DNA of 64,000 nucleotides from Eustoma russellianum (lineage: Eukaryota > Streptophyta > Magnoliopsida > Gentianales > Gentianaceae), in the NCBI GenBank assembly GCA_036186865.1, contig AP025048.1, positions 28,652,170-28,716,169 of the forward strand. Reading direction: 5' to 3'. The notes below the pieces were generated by a model, which had not been told where the DNA came from, ran no database searches, and saw only the letters and a list, made by a program, of their open reading frames with translations. Shown in pieces: positions 31,349 to 42,348 of this stretch. The translations under genes were made by a program, and so were the position numbers. Every line of letters begins with the position of its first letter. Positions within the stretch are counted from its first letter, which is position 1.

Positions 31349-33633
31349 ACAAAAAGTTTTGCCTTTAAAACTTGTGTATTACATGATTAATAACTTACTG
31401 TAGTTCTATTTGATCCATTCACCTAGGATATGTCACTAATATCATCATATCTCACGTTCAGGTTGTTAAGCCTTAAATTCTACTTATACTACTTAATGTG
31501 TGTCATTCAAACTTATGTAATTGTAATCTACAATTCCAAATTTTGAAACTTATCATATAGGATTCATCTTCTAGATAAATAACCAAATCAAATATCCATC
31601 AAGTACTCCAATATGTTAATTAAGACACTTCTATGATATAGAATCAAGCCTCCAAAATCAATTCTTATGTACTTACGAGTTAGTCCTATAATCCTGTCCT
31701 TACTTTTTCAGAGATATCATCAACAACCTTGTATACGAAACACGTGTATGAACATATTTTTCTTCAAATGAAAATGTAGTTTATGTAGCTATAATTCAGA
31801 ATATAGTTTTAATTATTTAAAATATTATCCATTCTAATTTTTGTAAACACAAAAACCAGAGTAGTCTATACTTGTTTTCGCAAAGCTGTGTCTCAAATCA
31901 CCACTTATAAAAACAATGATATAATTTGTTCGCAAAAGTATTCCGGGAACAACCACTTAAACAATGAAGACACAACAATCGTTAAACCTTTTTTTATAAA
32001 ACAATTTGAATACGGTGTTTTTTCTTTCCAAAAGAAATATATATTTTGAAAGCTACGTTTTGTTTCGCAAAACTAGGTAAATTAATTACAAGCGGTTAAT
32101 AACTTCAGAAATATTTAATGGATAAATGCTTACAACATCTATAGGCTACAATTAGAATTTATTTCAACAAAATTCATGTGATAGAAAACGAAGGTTTAAA
32201 ATATTGTATAAGAAATATGTAACATCTCGCTCTTTGGAAAAAAATATTAGCATTATAAAATATATTTATTTTTCAAAGTTATCCGAGTGATTGAAATTTC
32301 GTTATATTGATATACAAATTCAGAAAGAAAATATATAGCCATATGAAGTTAATAGTCTATATAAATAAACGAACTTGTTAAAATACTTAGAAGGAAAAAC
32401 TTTGAAAACATTTAAAATATAGAATATATCTTGGTATATATTATTATATGAAAACATTTAACTACTTGAGCAATAATAGTCTAATACTTCGTATATTTTC
32501 TATAATTCATCCTTATTTTCAAATAAAAATCTCATATGTACATTTTCTTATAAGTCTAACATTTGTCAGCTTATGATAAAATCTTTAACTTAAATTGTCC
32601 AATTCTAGCATGGCACACTAAATATTAATCGACTTAAGATGTTCTAATTCATCATGCTTTCGCGTGCCACACTTACTCAACGTACTTCTTTACTTGGTTA
32701 TCACAACTGCAAATTTTAACTTGGTTAAGTCCCATAGGAATAGCAACCCTACTTGTTCATGTTTACTCTATTTCAATTCTAGTCTACTAGCTTCAAGTCA
32801 AGTAACTCGATGTTTCTAGGAATCAACACTTAACTAAAGATTTTGTGATCATTCCAATGCACATACTATAATTGGTTCTCGTATATTGCTATCGATCAAT
32901 ATCTCTAATAAGACTAATATCGTTGGCTTATTTTAATAACACTAAATTCAACATCTTAACCATAAACTATAAATTTCTTTGTATGATGTCCTTCACTAAA
33001 CTTTACTGATCATAATGCTTATAAATCATCATTTAATATCTATCATTCTACTATAAATCATATCTTAATAGCTACAATCCCAACTTAGACCTAGTCGTAT
33101 TCCGACACTAATGTCAAAGTAGAGGCATGAACCCGCTCTAGTTATTCTAATAGTACTGGTATCATGCTGCTGCTACGGGGAAGCAGCCCTAGTAACTGCC
33201 AGGCACATCTAATTTATGCATCAACCAGTGCATGCGGTAACACATCCTGGTTAACATTACAATTTAGGTAATCTAATTATACACAGTTCACTTAAGGTTA
33301 CTAAAATCACGGCTAAGGGAATGTGCAAAGGTCATGATCAAAACTTAAATAATATAAGTAACCAAAATCACAGGGATATAATATCGTTCTTGGTATGTGT
33401 ACCCCTCAACCGATCATCACTTAAGTCTTAGTCAATTCTAAAATCATGCTTAGAATATAATTGTCGCTTATGACTAAGATCGGCACTTATGTTCAAATCA
33501 TCGTCTAATGTTCAGATCAACTCTTAATCAAAATCGTCACTTATGTCTAAGATTGTGACTTAGTGACAAAATCGTAACTTAATTTCTAAGATCATGGCCT
33601 AAATCTACGTTTTGACCATGGAACTAGAGCCAT
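31349..33633 (-). other. N1 internal region, no coding sequence seen
   Basis: About 2.3 kb, AT-rich, with no open frame of note and no recognisable gag or pol motif in any frame. Near the PBS (33420-33620) the phrase (A/T)AAGAT/AAAATCGTCACTTA recurs loosely every 20-30 bases. N1 is therefore a large-LTR non-autonomous element or one whose coding part has been deleted. Confidence 0.6.
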
Positions 33634-33645
33634 GCTCTGATATCA
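33634..33645 (-). other. Primer binding site of N1
   Basis: Plus-strand GCTCTGATATCA is the reverse of TGGTATCAGAGC with one change, two bases from the LTR terminus TGTAGCGACCCG. Confidence 0.85.
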
Positions 33646-35592
33646 CCTGTAGCGACCCGTCCCGAGCCCTAGGAATCGAAACGATTCACCCGCTGTATTT
33701 CGTTAAGGAAAATACAAGGCGTCAAAGACAAACGTATACACGTCAGCGGAAGTCAAAATAAAAATCCTCGAAATCATCAATATCATAAATGAATGTCAAA
33801 AGTCTGGGTCGAATCTAAATTCAATACAATGGTCAAACGTAGATAATAACAAAATCTCCAAAATACTCGAGTAGCAAAATAACTGTCTCAATTAAGTCCT
33901 CGAAAATCTCATCAGAATATGCCCGATTCTCAAAATCTCCTTTCAGTCCTGTCCTCTACGTACGCTAATCATATACCTGTTGTTTGCAAAATAACAACAG
34001 ACTATAGTATCAGCGACATACATCGCCCAGTAAGTAGTCTCACTGTACTTACCATGGGATCATACACGAAGAAGCAAGTGTGATAAAATAAGTGACAATA
34101 TAAAATAATAGCATGCTTCTCTTTGCAAGTAAATTTACGATTCTGCCCCTAATATCCAAAATCAAATAGAGCAATTCAAAATCAAATATAGCGAACAGAC
34201 CCAACAAAGTACGTAACAAAGTCCAATCAAGGATTAGTCCAAATCAAAATCGATGATGTAATTTTTCAAATATGCGATATCAAAATGTCCAAAGTCAAAG
34301 GCCCAAAATTCCAAAGTTTCCAAATCCGATTTAGCCGGTCCAAAGTCAAAAATCCAAATCCGAGCACATCTGGGTGCAAATCCAAATATCCAAATCCAGC
34401 TTAACCGGTCCAATATCCAAAATTCTAAAATATTCAAAACCCGGCTAAAACGGTCAAAACAATGCAATGACTATAGCACTTTATCTACAATTGACTTATA
34501 CCGTAAGACTTACAAATTGGTCTCCTAATAGTCAATACGCCCTGGCGCTCTATATCCAAATAGCCAATATGCCAAGGTGCCCTAATGGCGGCCAGTATGT
34601 CTGGGCACTCTATATCCAAAATAGCCAATATGTCCGAATGCTTTGTTTATTTGGAACCAATCCGGCTTAACAATTATTTCAAGTGTAGGGGTGAATTTCT
34701 AAAAATATGCCAATGCAACTTTTCAAAAATCATTTCCAAGTACCAAAATTAGTCTGAATTACCAAAATCGGTCAAAATTTCAAAATTACCAAATTTCCCT
34801 CCAAATACCAAATATTTCCAAACAAATAATCTAAATAGGACAAAAACATCCAAAATACCAAAACATCACCATCTCAGCCGTGTAAGCATGCATGTATGTA
34901 TGTCCACGTCCATACATGTACATATACATGTATATACGCACACGCTACTCCCTCATCCTATTTTTCCCCTGACCTGCCACCCTACTCTCCTCATCTCACC
35001 CCGATACCCTCAGCCCACCCCACTGGCCTACTGCCCAGAACCACCCCCCGCCCCCAAACCCTCGGCCCAGCCCCCTTTCTCACACCCCCAAACCCAAATT
35101 TTCCCTCAAACCCTTCCTCACTCTTCGGCCTCTATTAGAACACCTCACCACCTGCAATTTTTCACATCCAACACCTCAGGCCGCTAGGAAATTTCATTCT
35201 GAACACAACGCCGTAAAAATCACAGCCATCAGAGGCTAGATGCACCCACACACGCCCTTGGAAGTGCGCCCATGCAGGCCCACTCGCTGGCCACACGCAC
35301 CGCCCATGTTCTCTGGTGCCGACCACCACAATTCATAATTTCTCATATCCAATCCATTCCCACCATCAAATCATACAAATTCTTAACTTACATCACTATC
35401 GAATTCCTCCAAAATCAATACAATTTCCAAATCAATTACACATAAAATCACAACTTACACCATACGCAATAAATCACATGCTTATAAATTTTTACCACCA
35501 CCTATACCAAAAAGTCAGTTTACCAATGTCTCTCAAAACACTTCATTCAGCCCTTCACACAAATATATCACACTCAATATACTATTCAAGCC

Positions 35593-35593
35593 C

Positions 35594-35653
<60 letters not shown>
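35593..35653. repeat. Compound (CT)n(TA)n microsatellite
   Basis: About 12 CT units run into about 14 TA units. The left LTR has no long tract at the matching site near 15230, so the expansion is specific to this copy. Confidence 0.9.
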
Positions 35654-35657
<4 letters not shown>

Positions 35658-35806
35658 GTATATAATATATTTGCTTATATGAAAGTGTAGTTACTACACA
35701 GTATAGTATATGCATGTGGAAAGTTTTCATAGCTCACGTCAACCACAATATGCAATTTCACTTTCACCACCTTTGTCTACATGCATTCGGCCAATATAAA
35801 TAAATA

Positions 35807-35845
35807 AATTATATATATATATATACATATATATATAAACATATA

Positions 35846-35876
<31 letters not shown>

Positions 35877-35877
35877 G
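35807..35877. repeat. TA-rich microsatellite at the 3' end of LINE2
   Basis: Imperfect (TA)n with interspersed ACAT and GTAT, ending where the LINE 3' UTR begins. Confidence 0.85.
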
Positions 35878-36637
35878 TTGCCGAAATATATGACATTTAT
35901 TAATAAGCCTCACTTATGGCGGAGGAAAACCATAGTACATGAAAATCGTATCATCATATGTAAAGTGCGAACATAAAGAGGAAATTATTGTCAATCTCCA
36001 ATCATATATGATATCTGGCATTAAAACATTGCCAAGAAAAACCACCGTTGTGGATAAAAACTTGCCGAATGAAAAAGCATGCATATTTATATGGCTAGAG
36101 CAATGACATTGTACATTAGAGCCCATCCCAAAGCAGTCAAATCGATGTTGTGATGTATTCTTGCTAGACTTAAAGTTGTGAAAATGTTGCATATGGCAGT
36201 GGAACATAGAGCACGATCAAGTTGTCAAGTGATCTTCGAATGTTGCACACTGCAGGATTTATAATTCTTCGACCACCACCGAATTCCTCAGCATAAAGAC
36301 AATAAGAACATCAAAACAGTAACCATGAAGCATTAGCTGCAGAATAAAGAGCAATAGAAAAGAGTTAAAAGTGATCGTACCGAGGTTTCCTGTGTCTATA
36401 TGTGACACAAGCAACAACCCGAGAGACATGCCAACCCAATGGGAGATTGTGCAATCAAACACGAATAGAAGCAAGGGTAACATCGGAAGAAGGAATTAAC
36501 AGAAAAGTAGAGTTACTCAACCAGATCAAACTGTGCAAATGATAAAGCATAGGGTGGTAGGCACATAGCGAATTACAGTCAGCCCGAAAATCAGAGAGTT
36601 CCCGGTTCAAGTCACTACAGTCAACCTCGTGATCAAA

Positions 36638-36838
36638 TTATGAATAATCGATGCTGAAATATTGAAGTGCCAAAATTGTAGCTTGTAACTCCAAATATAT
36701 GAGATCTACGCCATAAATTAGAAATGTGATAGACTGCAGCATACAACTAGTGTGATCTCGAAGTATCGTCCATCCGGAAGCAGAGGACCGTCCTAAAGAG
36801 GCATCAGTATTGAGCTTAAGTCGACCAATAGGTGGCAA
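36638..36838 (-). pseudogene. LINE2 RNase H fragment
   Basis: PPIGRLKLNTDASLGRS, then a degenerate stretch and YLELQATILALQ: the first Asp and the Glu of the plant RNase H are visible. Stops follow before the next catalytic Asp. The surrounding 35881-36637 is 3' UTR and decayed sequence without recognisable domains. Confidence 0.7.
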
Positions 36839-36890
36839 ATTTCAATGAACAACTCGCACCTGTGGAAGGTGCATGAATGGAGACAAATGA

Positions 36891-37341
36891 TCATTTACTA
36901 GTGGTTGAACATAAGTTGCACGTTTCGTAACAATCAGAAAAGAACTCCACACAACGTGAATTCCACTTGGCAATCCCAAACACAATGCTTGCGTACGATA
37001 TCCAGATGCACCAACATGTGGCTGTAGGTAAAATCAGATAAACAAGTCCAGCAAGATTCGTAAAATTTCCTTGCAACTACCAGTGCATCAAATAGGTGTG
37101 GAGAGTGGAGGTCTATGAAGCAGCGGGCAGGCCATATACTAGAAGTCCGTAGTATTCCCATAAAAGAAACAGCCGGACAAGCAAGGAAAATATGGATAAT
37201 TGTAATATCGTGGACTTTACAGAATGGACATTGATTAGGACAGACTTGGTATACATCAGAAAAGTTTTTGGGAAAAGGCAAAGATCCATAAAACAGCCGC
37301 CACATAAAGATACTCACCTTGGGAATCGATGTAAGAGCCAA
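36891..37341 (-). pseudogene. LINE2 RVT zinc-binding region
   Basis: PKVSIFMWRLFYGSLP, then CPNQCPFCKVHDITIIHIFL to ACP: the C-x2-C...H-x-F-x2-C pattern of the domain that follows RT in plant LINEs. The overlapping frame 36891-37076 continues it after a shift. Confidence 0.85.
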
Positions 37342-37377
37342 AATAAACGTGTGTGTCGGAAACTCTGATATCGCGGC

Positions 37378-39054
37378 TCAGACTGCCTCATAAGCTATAC
37401 AAAATGAAAAGATACCATTGGGAGTGAGATTCCAAGATGGTAGATTATCTTCCCAATAACAAAGATCTATGCAGACCGAATGAATGCTGTAAATAAGGCA
37501 CCACCCGGCGGAATCATAGAGACGAGGGGTATAATCACGGCAGTCCATATCTCCGTCACATATATATAGCCTATAAAGTATCATGTGTATGATAATTCCA
37601 CCAACACGACAAGAATATGCCTTCTGAATATCAAACAAATCTCGAACGCCAAGTCCTTCCTCAATCTGAGGACGACAAATTATATTCCATGTCAGCCAAT
37701 GTAGCTTGGCATGTCCGGATTGCATGTCCCAAAAGAAATTATCCATAGGGAGATGAAGTTTGTGAATGACACTAGTGGGCAGCATAGTGGCTACAAAATA
37801 ATGAAGACGAACAGAAGGTAACACATAGCGTATTAAGATGAGTCATCTCGCTTGTGATAAAAAGCGATAATGCCAACCAGATAAATACTGTTCAAAGTGT
37901 TGAATGGTGGATAAACAGTGAGAAGGCTGAAAAATACCCTGATATAAATAGGAGCCTAGATATTTAACGAGCAAAGAAGCTGTTGACATTTGTAGTGTAG
38001 TCTTCATAAGTGTCAGCCGTAAAGGGGAGATCAAAGACTGAGGAATAAGCTGGCTTTTGTCAGAATTTACCACCTGCCCACTAGCTGTTTGATAACTTAG
38101 CAGGAACTTTTGAAACCGTTTTAGATTGGAGGTTGACCCATTCAAAAAGATAAGGAGGTCGTCCGCATATGCAAGGTGAGAGACCACGCCAATCGGCCCA
38201 CCTGAAAAGGCAAACGATGGCGTGATGCAGTCAAACTTTTTAGACCACGACTGAAATCCCTCTGCATCTAAGATAAATACATCATTCTGTTTAACACCCC
38301 GCGTAGGTTGGAAAAATCCCGAGGCATTTCATTGATGAGCACCGATAAATAAGAACCCCCTTTAGGGGATTCATAACGAGATGTATAAAAAAAGGGGAGA
38401 AGCCAAACCGATCAAGTACCCGACTCAAATATTGCCAGCACACTCTATCGAATATTTTGGCCATGTCAAGCTTAATCAGAACATTAGAGCCCCGTACCAC
38501 TTGATCCAAATGATGAACCATTTCATTAGCTAATAATATTTATTCGGAGATATCGTGATGCGGAACACAACCGATCTACTCAGGAGAAATGAACTGATCA
38601 AGAAAGGGTCTCAGTCGTGTAGCTAAGATGAGTGTATTGTTTTTACTGATGAACGTACACAAGCAAATAGGACGATAATCTGCAAAGGTTCGTGGTGCCA
38701 TTTTTTGGGCAACAGTGTAATTAAGGTGCTGCTAACCGCCTTCGGAATTGGAACCCCAAGAAAGAATTCTATGACTGCCTTATGAATGTCATCAATAACA
38801 ATCTCTCATCCAAAACGAAAGAAAACTCCACTAAATCCATTAGGACTGGGTGCACTATGTTGATCAAGTGCCTATATAGCCTGCCTCACCTCGTCTTTCG
38901 AAGGCAATATTAATAAATCATGGTTCTGATGGTCTGTAAGAATCCGAAGAATAAACGAAAGGATAGAGTCATAATTGCCTATGTTCCCTGACGTAAATAA
39001 ATGATAATAAAATTGAATGGCCTCATGCGCAATGGCCGCTTCTGTGTCACACAA
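37378..39054 (-). pseudogene. LINE2 reverse transcriptase, broken
   Basis: In order: KDEVRQAI at the entry to RT near 38875, LDMAKIFDRVCWQYLS near 38420-38470, LAYADDLLIFLNG with the catalytic Asp pair near 38140-38180, SGQVVNSDKSQ near 38060, YLGSYLYQGIF near 37940 and the thumb in 37378-37824. Shifts and stops occur near 38870, 38290 and 37835. PSPNGFSGVF replaces the usual GPDG segment near 38845. Confidence 0.85.
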
Positions 39055-39057
39055 TAC

Positions 39058-39603
39058 TCATGTGGAACTGTAGATGGTCAGAATCTGCAGCTTCGCACGC
39101 CTGCCTTTGACAATGTTGTGGAAAAAGGCGGTATTACCATCACCCTCTCTAATGCATTTGACATTGGCTTTTTGTTTCCAAAAAAAACCGCTCATATTTT
39201 TCGCTTGCAACAATTTGGCATGCGCTGATGAATATGCAATATTACGCTCCTCCGTGGGATCTGTATCATAAAGTATTTTAGCCTGATTGGCCTCCTTGTC
39301 CGCCTGCTGCACCTGTGAAAATATATTACCGAAAACATGCTCATTCCAAGAGCACATGCCACGTTTGAACCATCGTAACTTTTGACACGAACCTCGCATC
39401 CCACCAATCGTAGGATATGATGCCCAGGTATGCTTTAGAAAGTGAAAATATTCAGGATGATGTGTCTATGCCTCCAGAAACCCAAATGCTCTAGGTCCCG
39501 CAGATGAATCATCTATACAACGGAGAAAAAGTGGAGAATGATCAGAAGTAACACGATTCAAGTGCTGAATAACTACCATGGGATACTTGGCCAAAAAGAC
39601 TGA
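39058..39603 (-). pseudogene. LINE2 endonuclease end and linker
   Basis: TSDHSPLFLR near 39530-39560 is the final endonuclease motif. The linker follows in 39058-39399 with SWNEHVFGNIFSQV and FFWKQKANVKCIREGDGNTA, matching the LINE1 linker. The endonuclease N-terminus is absent. Confidence 0.8.
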
Positions 39604-39708
39604 TTACCTAAAGTTAATCTATATCCCCTATTTCTTTATTCCATCCAAATTAGTTAAGGCGATTATTATCTATATTTCTTCTACCCTACAAACTCTGGGG
39701 ATGTAACA
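39604..39708 (-). repeat. N1 right LTR, outer end
   Basis: AAAGTTAATCTATATCCCCT to GGGATGTAACA. Matches 31243-31335 with few changes. It ends in CA, consistent with an LTR terminus starting TGTTACATCCC on the element strand. Confidence 0.8.
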
Positions 39709-40815
39709 TGCCTTTTCACCCAATTATGGATTTCTAATATTTCATTATGTGCACATATTATAGTTGATTGGTAAATTTAATCTCCAAAAAGTTGAATAAA
39801 GTAGAGATACTTGCATTGAAATATGTTTTCAGGTTGAACTGATAAATCCAGGTTCAAGATTGTGGGTTAAGAATGGATTACACCTTTTATTTATTTAAAT
39901 GTAATATGAGTACGGCAAATTCAAATTAATCGGATATATATGAGCGTCCATGAGAGGTCGATAGAATTGTTATAACTTTTGTTTGTGTGAAAGAAAAGTT
40001 CACAAAGTTTTAGCCCCATTCTTATTTTTTATTTATATCTAATAACGGTATGCCTTTCATGATTGAGTTTATTTGTTTTTGTCTTCATGAGAATTAAAAC
40101 TAAACTAATGAAATAGGATATTATTGTGTACACCAAAATAATTTAAATTAAAATAAAATTGCATTCACAATGAAAATAATTATTTCTTTGTATATATCAG
40201 TTAAGATCTCCTTCGATTAAGTGTTCAATATTTTGTATTTTATTAATCATATTTTTTTAAATTAAGATTTCATAAATAACCATACACCCTGCAATTCATT
40301 AGCATAATATAGTGAAGTGGACTTTTTTTTCTATTTAAAGCACAAAATACTGTTTTCTTAACCTTGTTTTCATTTTTCTAATAAACATAGATTTTATCTT
40401 TGATCACTTTCATCGTTTAATGATATTTTTATTTTTTCTATTACGATTTTCTTATTTATGAGCAATAACTAGATGGATAGCATCACTCAAATCAGTAAAC
40501 AACTCAACTTTTCAGCTCTTCCTTTTTAATCTAAAAGCTGCATACTTTTTTAACTTTTTTTTCCTGAAAAAACAAAACTGCATATTTTTTTTTTATAAAT
40601 CCATGTTATTACTTCGAGATGTTATGAATATAAATCCTCACGCTTTAAATAGTAAAACAAAATGTATTCTTTTATTGGTTTGTCTCTGTTAAATGTATAG
40701 CTTTTGACATGAACAGCTAACTTGTAATTGAGTAATTTAAAAATAAAAACAATACTTAATCTTTGACTAGCTATCTTCAACTACCTACTACTTTGGCAAC
40801 ACTTTATACTTTGGG
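39709..40815. other. AT-rich sequence, nothing recognised
   Basis: Very AT-rich with T- and A-runs (for example 40322-40332 and 40586-40597). No coding frame, RNA gene or terminal repeat was seen. It may be the oldest DNA here or a decayed element. Confidence 0.5.
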
Positions 40816-41790
40816 ATCGATGGAGTGTAAGATCCAAAAAGGGTAACAATACAGAGGAAAGGTGAATAGATTGTTGCCGGTTGTCATAATTCTTTTGATT
40901 GTTGGACAAATTTTAAATGCAATAATACAATTAAATGTAAAGAAAGGAAAGAAAATGGAGATTTCACAAGATTTGTAGTGGTTCAAATTGTTTGATTCTA
41001 TTCCAATACCACTTTGTTTCAAAAGTAGATTTTCAATAACAATATTCGTGTTACCTGTAGCAAGGAAAAAGAGGTACAACAACTACTACTACTTCTTCTA
41101 CAATTAGAATTGCATGCAAGAGATCAATAGCTTATTCGCTTGTTCAACAATAACTAATTTTCAACAACCACTTCACCCTCAAATATTCTAAAAGCAAGAG
41201 CTTAATGCTTTCACACTTGCTTATTCAACAAACCAATCTGGATCTTTTCAATCCAAGACTCAAATCTTCAATGAGTTCTATTACATCAACCAAAGGGGGT
41301 CAAACCCTTTTTTTCTTGCTTCTCCAACAAACTTAACAACTCTTTTCCAATTACAAGTTAAATCTCAAATTTGAACAAGAGAACAAATATCACCATAAGC
41401 AAAGGCTCAAGGCATTTCTACTCATGTCTTCACCTTTTCTCAGCAAGCTCTACATAATAGCTCACAAAATATATTTTAGTTAAAGTTAGATATGGATGAT
41501 ACATTTGAAAACAATCACAAGTGATATAGGTTATATAAATAATCTCTATTTGTGAAAGTTACAAACTCTCAAGTAAATGTAAAGGTACAACACAAGAGCT
41601 ATACAATTTTACACTAGGTTTGCTTACAAAGAGTAAAATGAAAGTATAGATAGATGTTCTTGATAGTTGAGATCTCTTTAATATTGAGCACCTTCTCTCT
41701 CAAATAGCCTCTTTCATTTGAAGCTCAAAAGGCTCCTTTGCCTTTTTCATTCGGTCCAATTTCTCTTTTCTCTCTCCTAAAACACGTGAC
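40816..41790 (-). repeat. Probable decayed Sirevirus-type LTR
   Basis: Begins GTAAGATCCAAAAAGGGTAACAA-like text with GAGGAAAGGTGAATAGA near 40854, a weakened form of the GGGGGGTGAATAG U5 end of B and C. A TAGTGGTTCAAATTGTTTGA phrase sits where B and C have GGTTC(A/G)... segments. The order agrees, but the ends are vague and there is no partner. Confidence 0.4.
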
Positions 41791-41913
41791 AATGATGTTA
41801 ATATATCCAAAATAATATTATATACGTTGATTGGAGGTTATTTGATTTGAAAAACAAGCTCCATCAATCATAATTTTAAATCTGCGAAGTGAGCCGGTCA
41901 ATCTAGCTATCAT

Positions 41914-42348
41914 TGTAGCGCCCCATCCAAGACTAAGGTCTTGGCATGGTGCACCTGCCATAATCTACTACGAGAAGTACAAGGCATCGATAACATTTAT
42001 ATGCATACTAATATAAACATGTATGGAAATAGCGGAAGCATCATAAAATAGAAAAATCATAATCGACATGCATGATACATTATAACTAAATTCGAATAGA
42101 TCCGAAGTATCATCACTACATAAAAGAGATTAATACATGTGTGAAATAAACATGAGTACAAACTTTAACAGCTAGCCCACTAGCTCCTCACGGGTATCCT
42201 ACTCTCAGTTCATCGTCTACAAAGTCCAAATCCTCCTCTCAAGGCTTTGTAAGATGGTATAAATAAAGAGTGAGCAATAATGAATCGCCCAGCAAGTATG
42301 TCTGCCTAGGTTTGTCATGTGGATCATGCATGGGAGACGTGATGATAA
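41914..42348 (-). repeat. LTR fragment related to N1 type
   Basis: Starts TGTAGCGCCCCATCC. It contains ATAGCGGAAGCAT and ATCGCCCAGCAAGTA, parallel to CGTCAGCGGAAGTC and ATCGCCCAGTAAGTA of the N1 LTR, in the same order and spacing class. It is a diverged relative, cut on the right by the family C LTR. Confidence 0.6.

Larger units (their letters stand above)
33648..35880 (-). repeat. N1 right (5') LTR, main piece
   Basis: Starts TGTAGCGACCCGTCCC and covers the complete outer part missing on the left. Homologous to the left pieces up to CGGCCAATATAAATAA, after which TA-rich simple sequence leads into LINE2. No gene; open frames are not shared with the left LTR. Confidence 0.85.
35881..39603 (-). 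mobile_element. L1-type LINE with RNase H domain, 5'-truncated (LINE2)
   Basis: Same domain order as LINE1, and the 3' ends align (CACTTATGGCGGAG in both). The RNase H and UTR sequences are only moderately similar, so it belongs to a related but different subfamily. The 5' truncation falls within the endonuclease just before its SDHSP motif, close to the LINE1 truncation. The LTR sequence resumes directly after it at 39604. Confidence 0.85.
6601..39708 (-). mobile_element. Old LTR retrotransposon N1 without coding capacity, split by nested insertions
   Basis: The two LTRs are recognised by shared sequence: left pieces 6601-6743, 13725-15405, about 20566-20605 and 30954-31335; right pieces 33648-35880 and 39604-39708. 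A PPT and a PBS flank the internal part (31336-33647) in minus orientation. The LTR terminus reads TGTAGCGACCCG on the plus strand, a form seen in plant Ty3/gypsy chromovirus LTRs, so gypsy origin is plausible. The internal part has no frame longer than about 60 codons, so N1 is non-autonomous or eroded. The outer end of the left LTR (about 280 bases) is missing. Confidence 0.75.
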
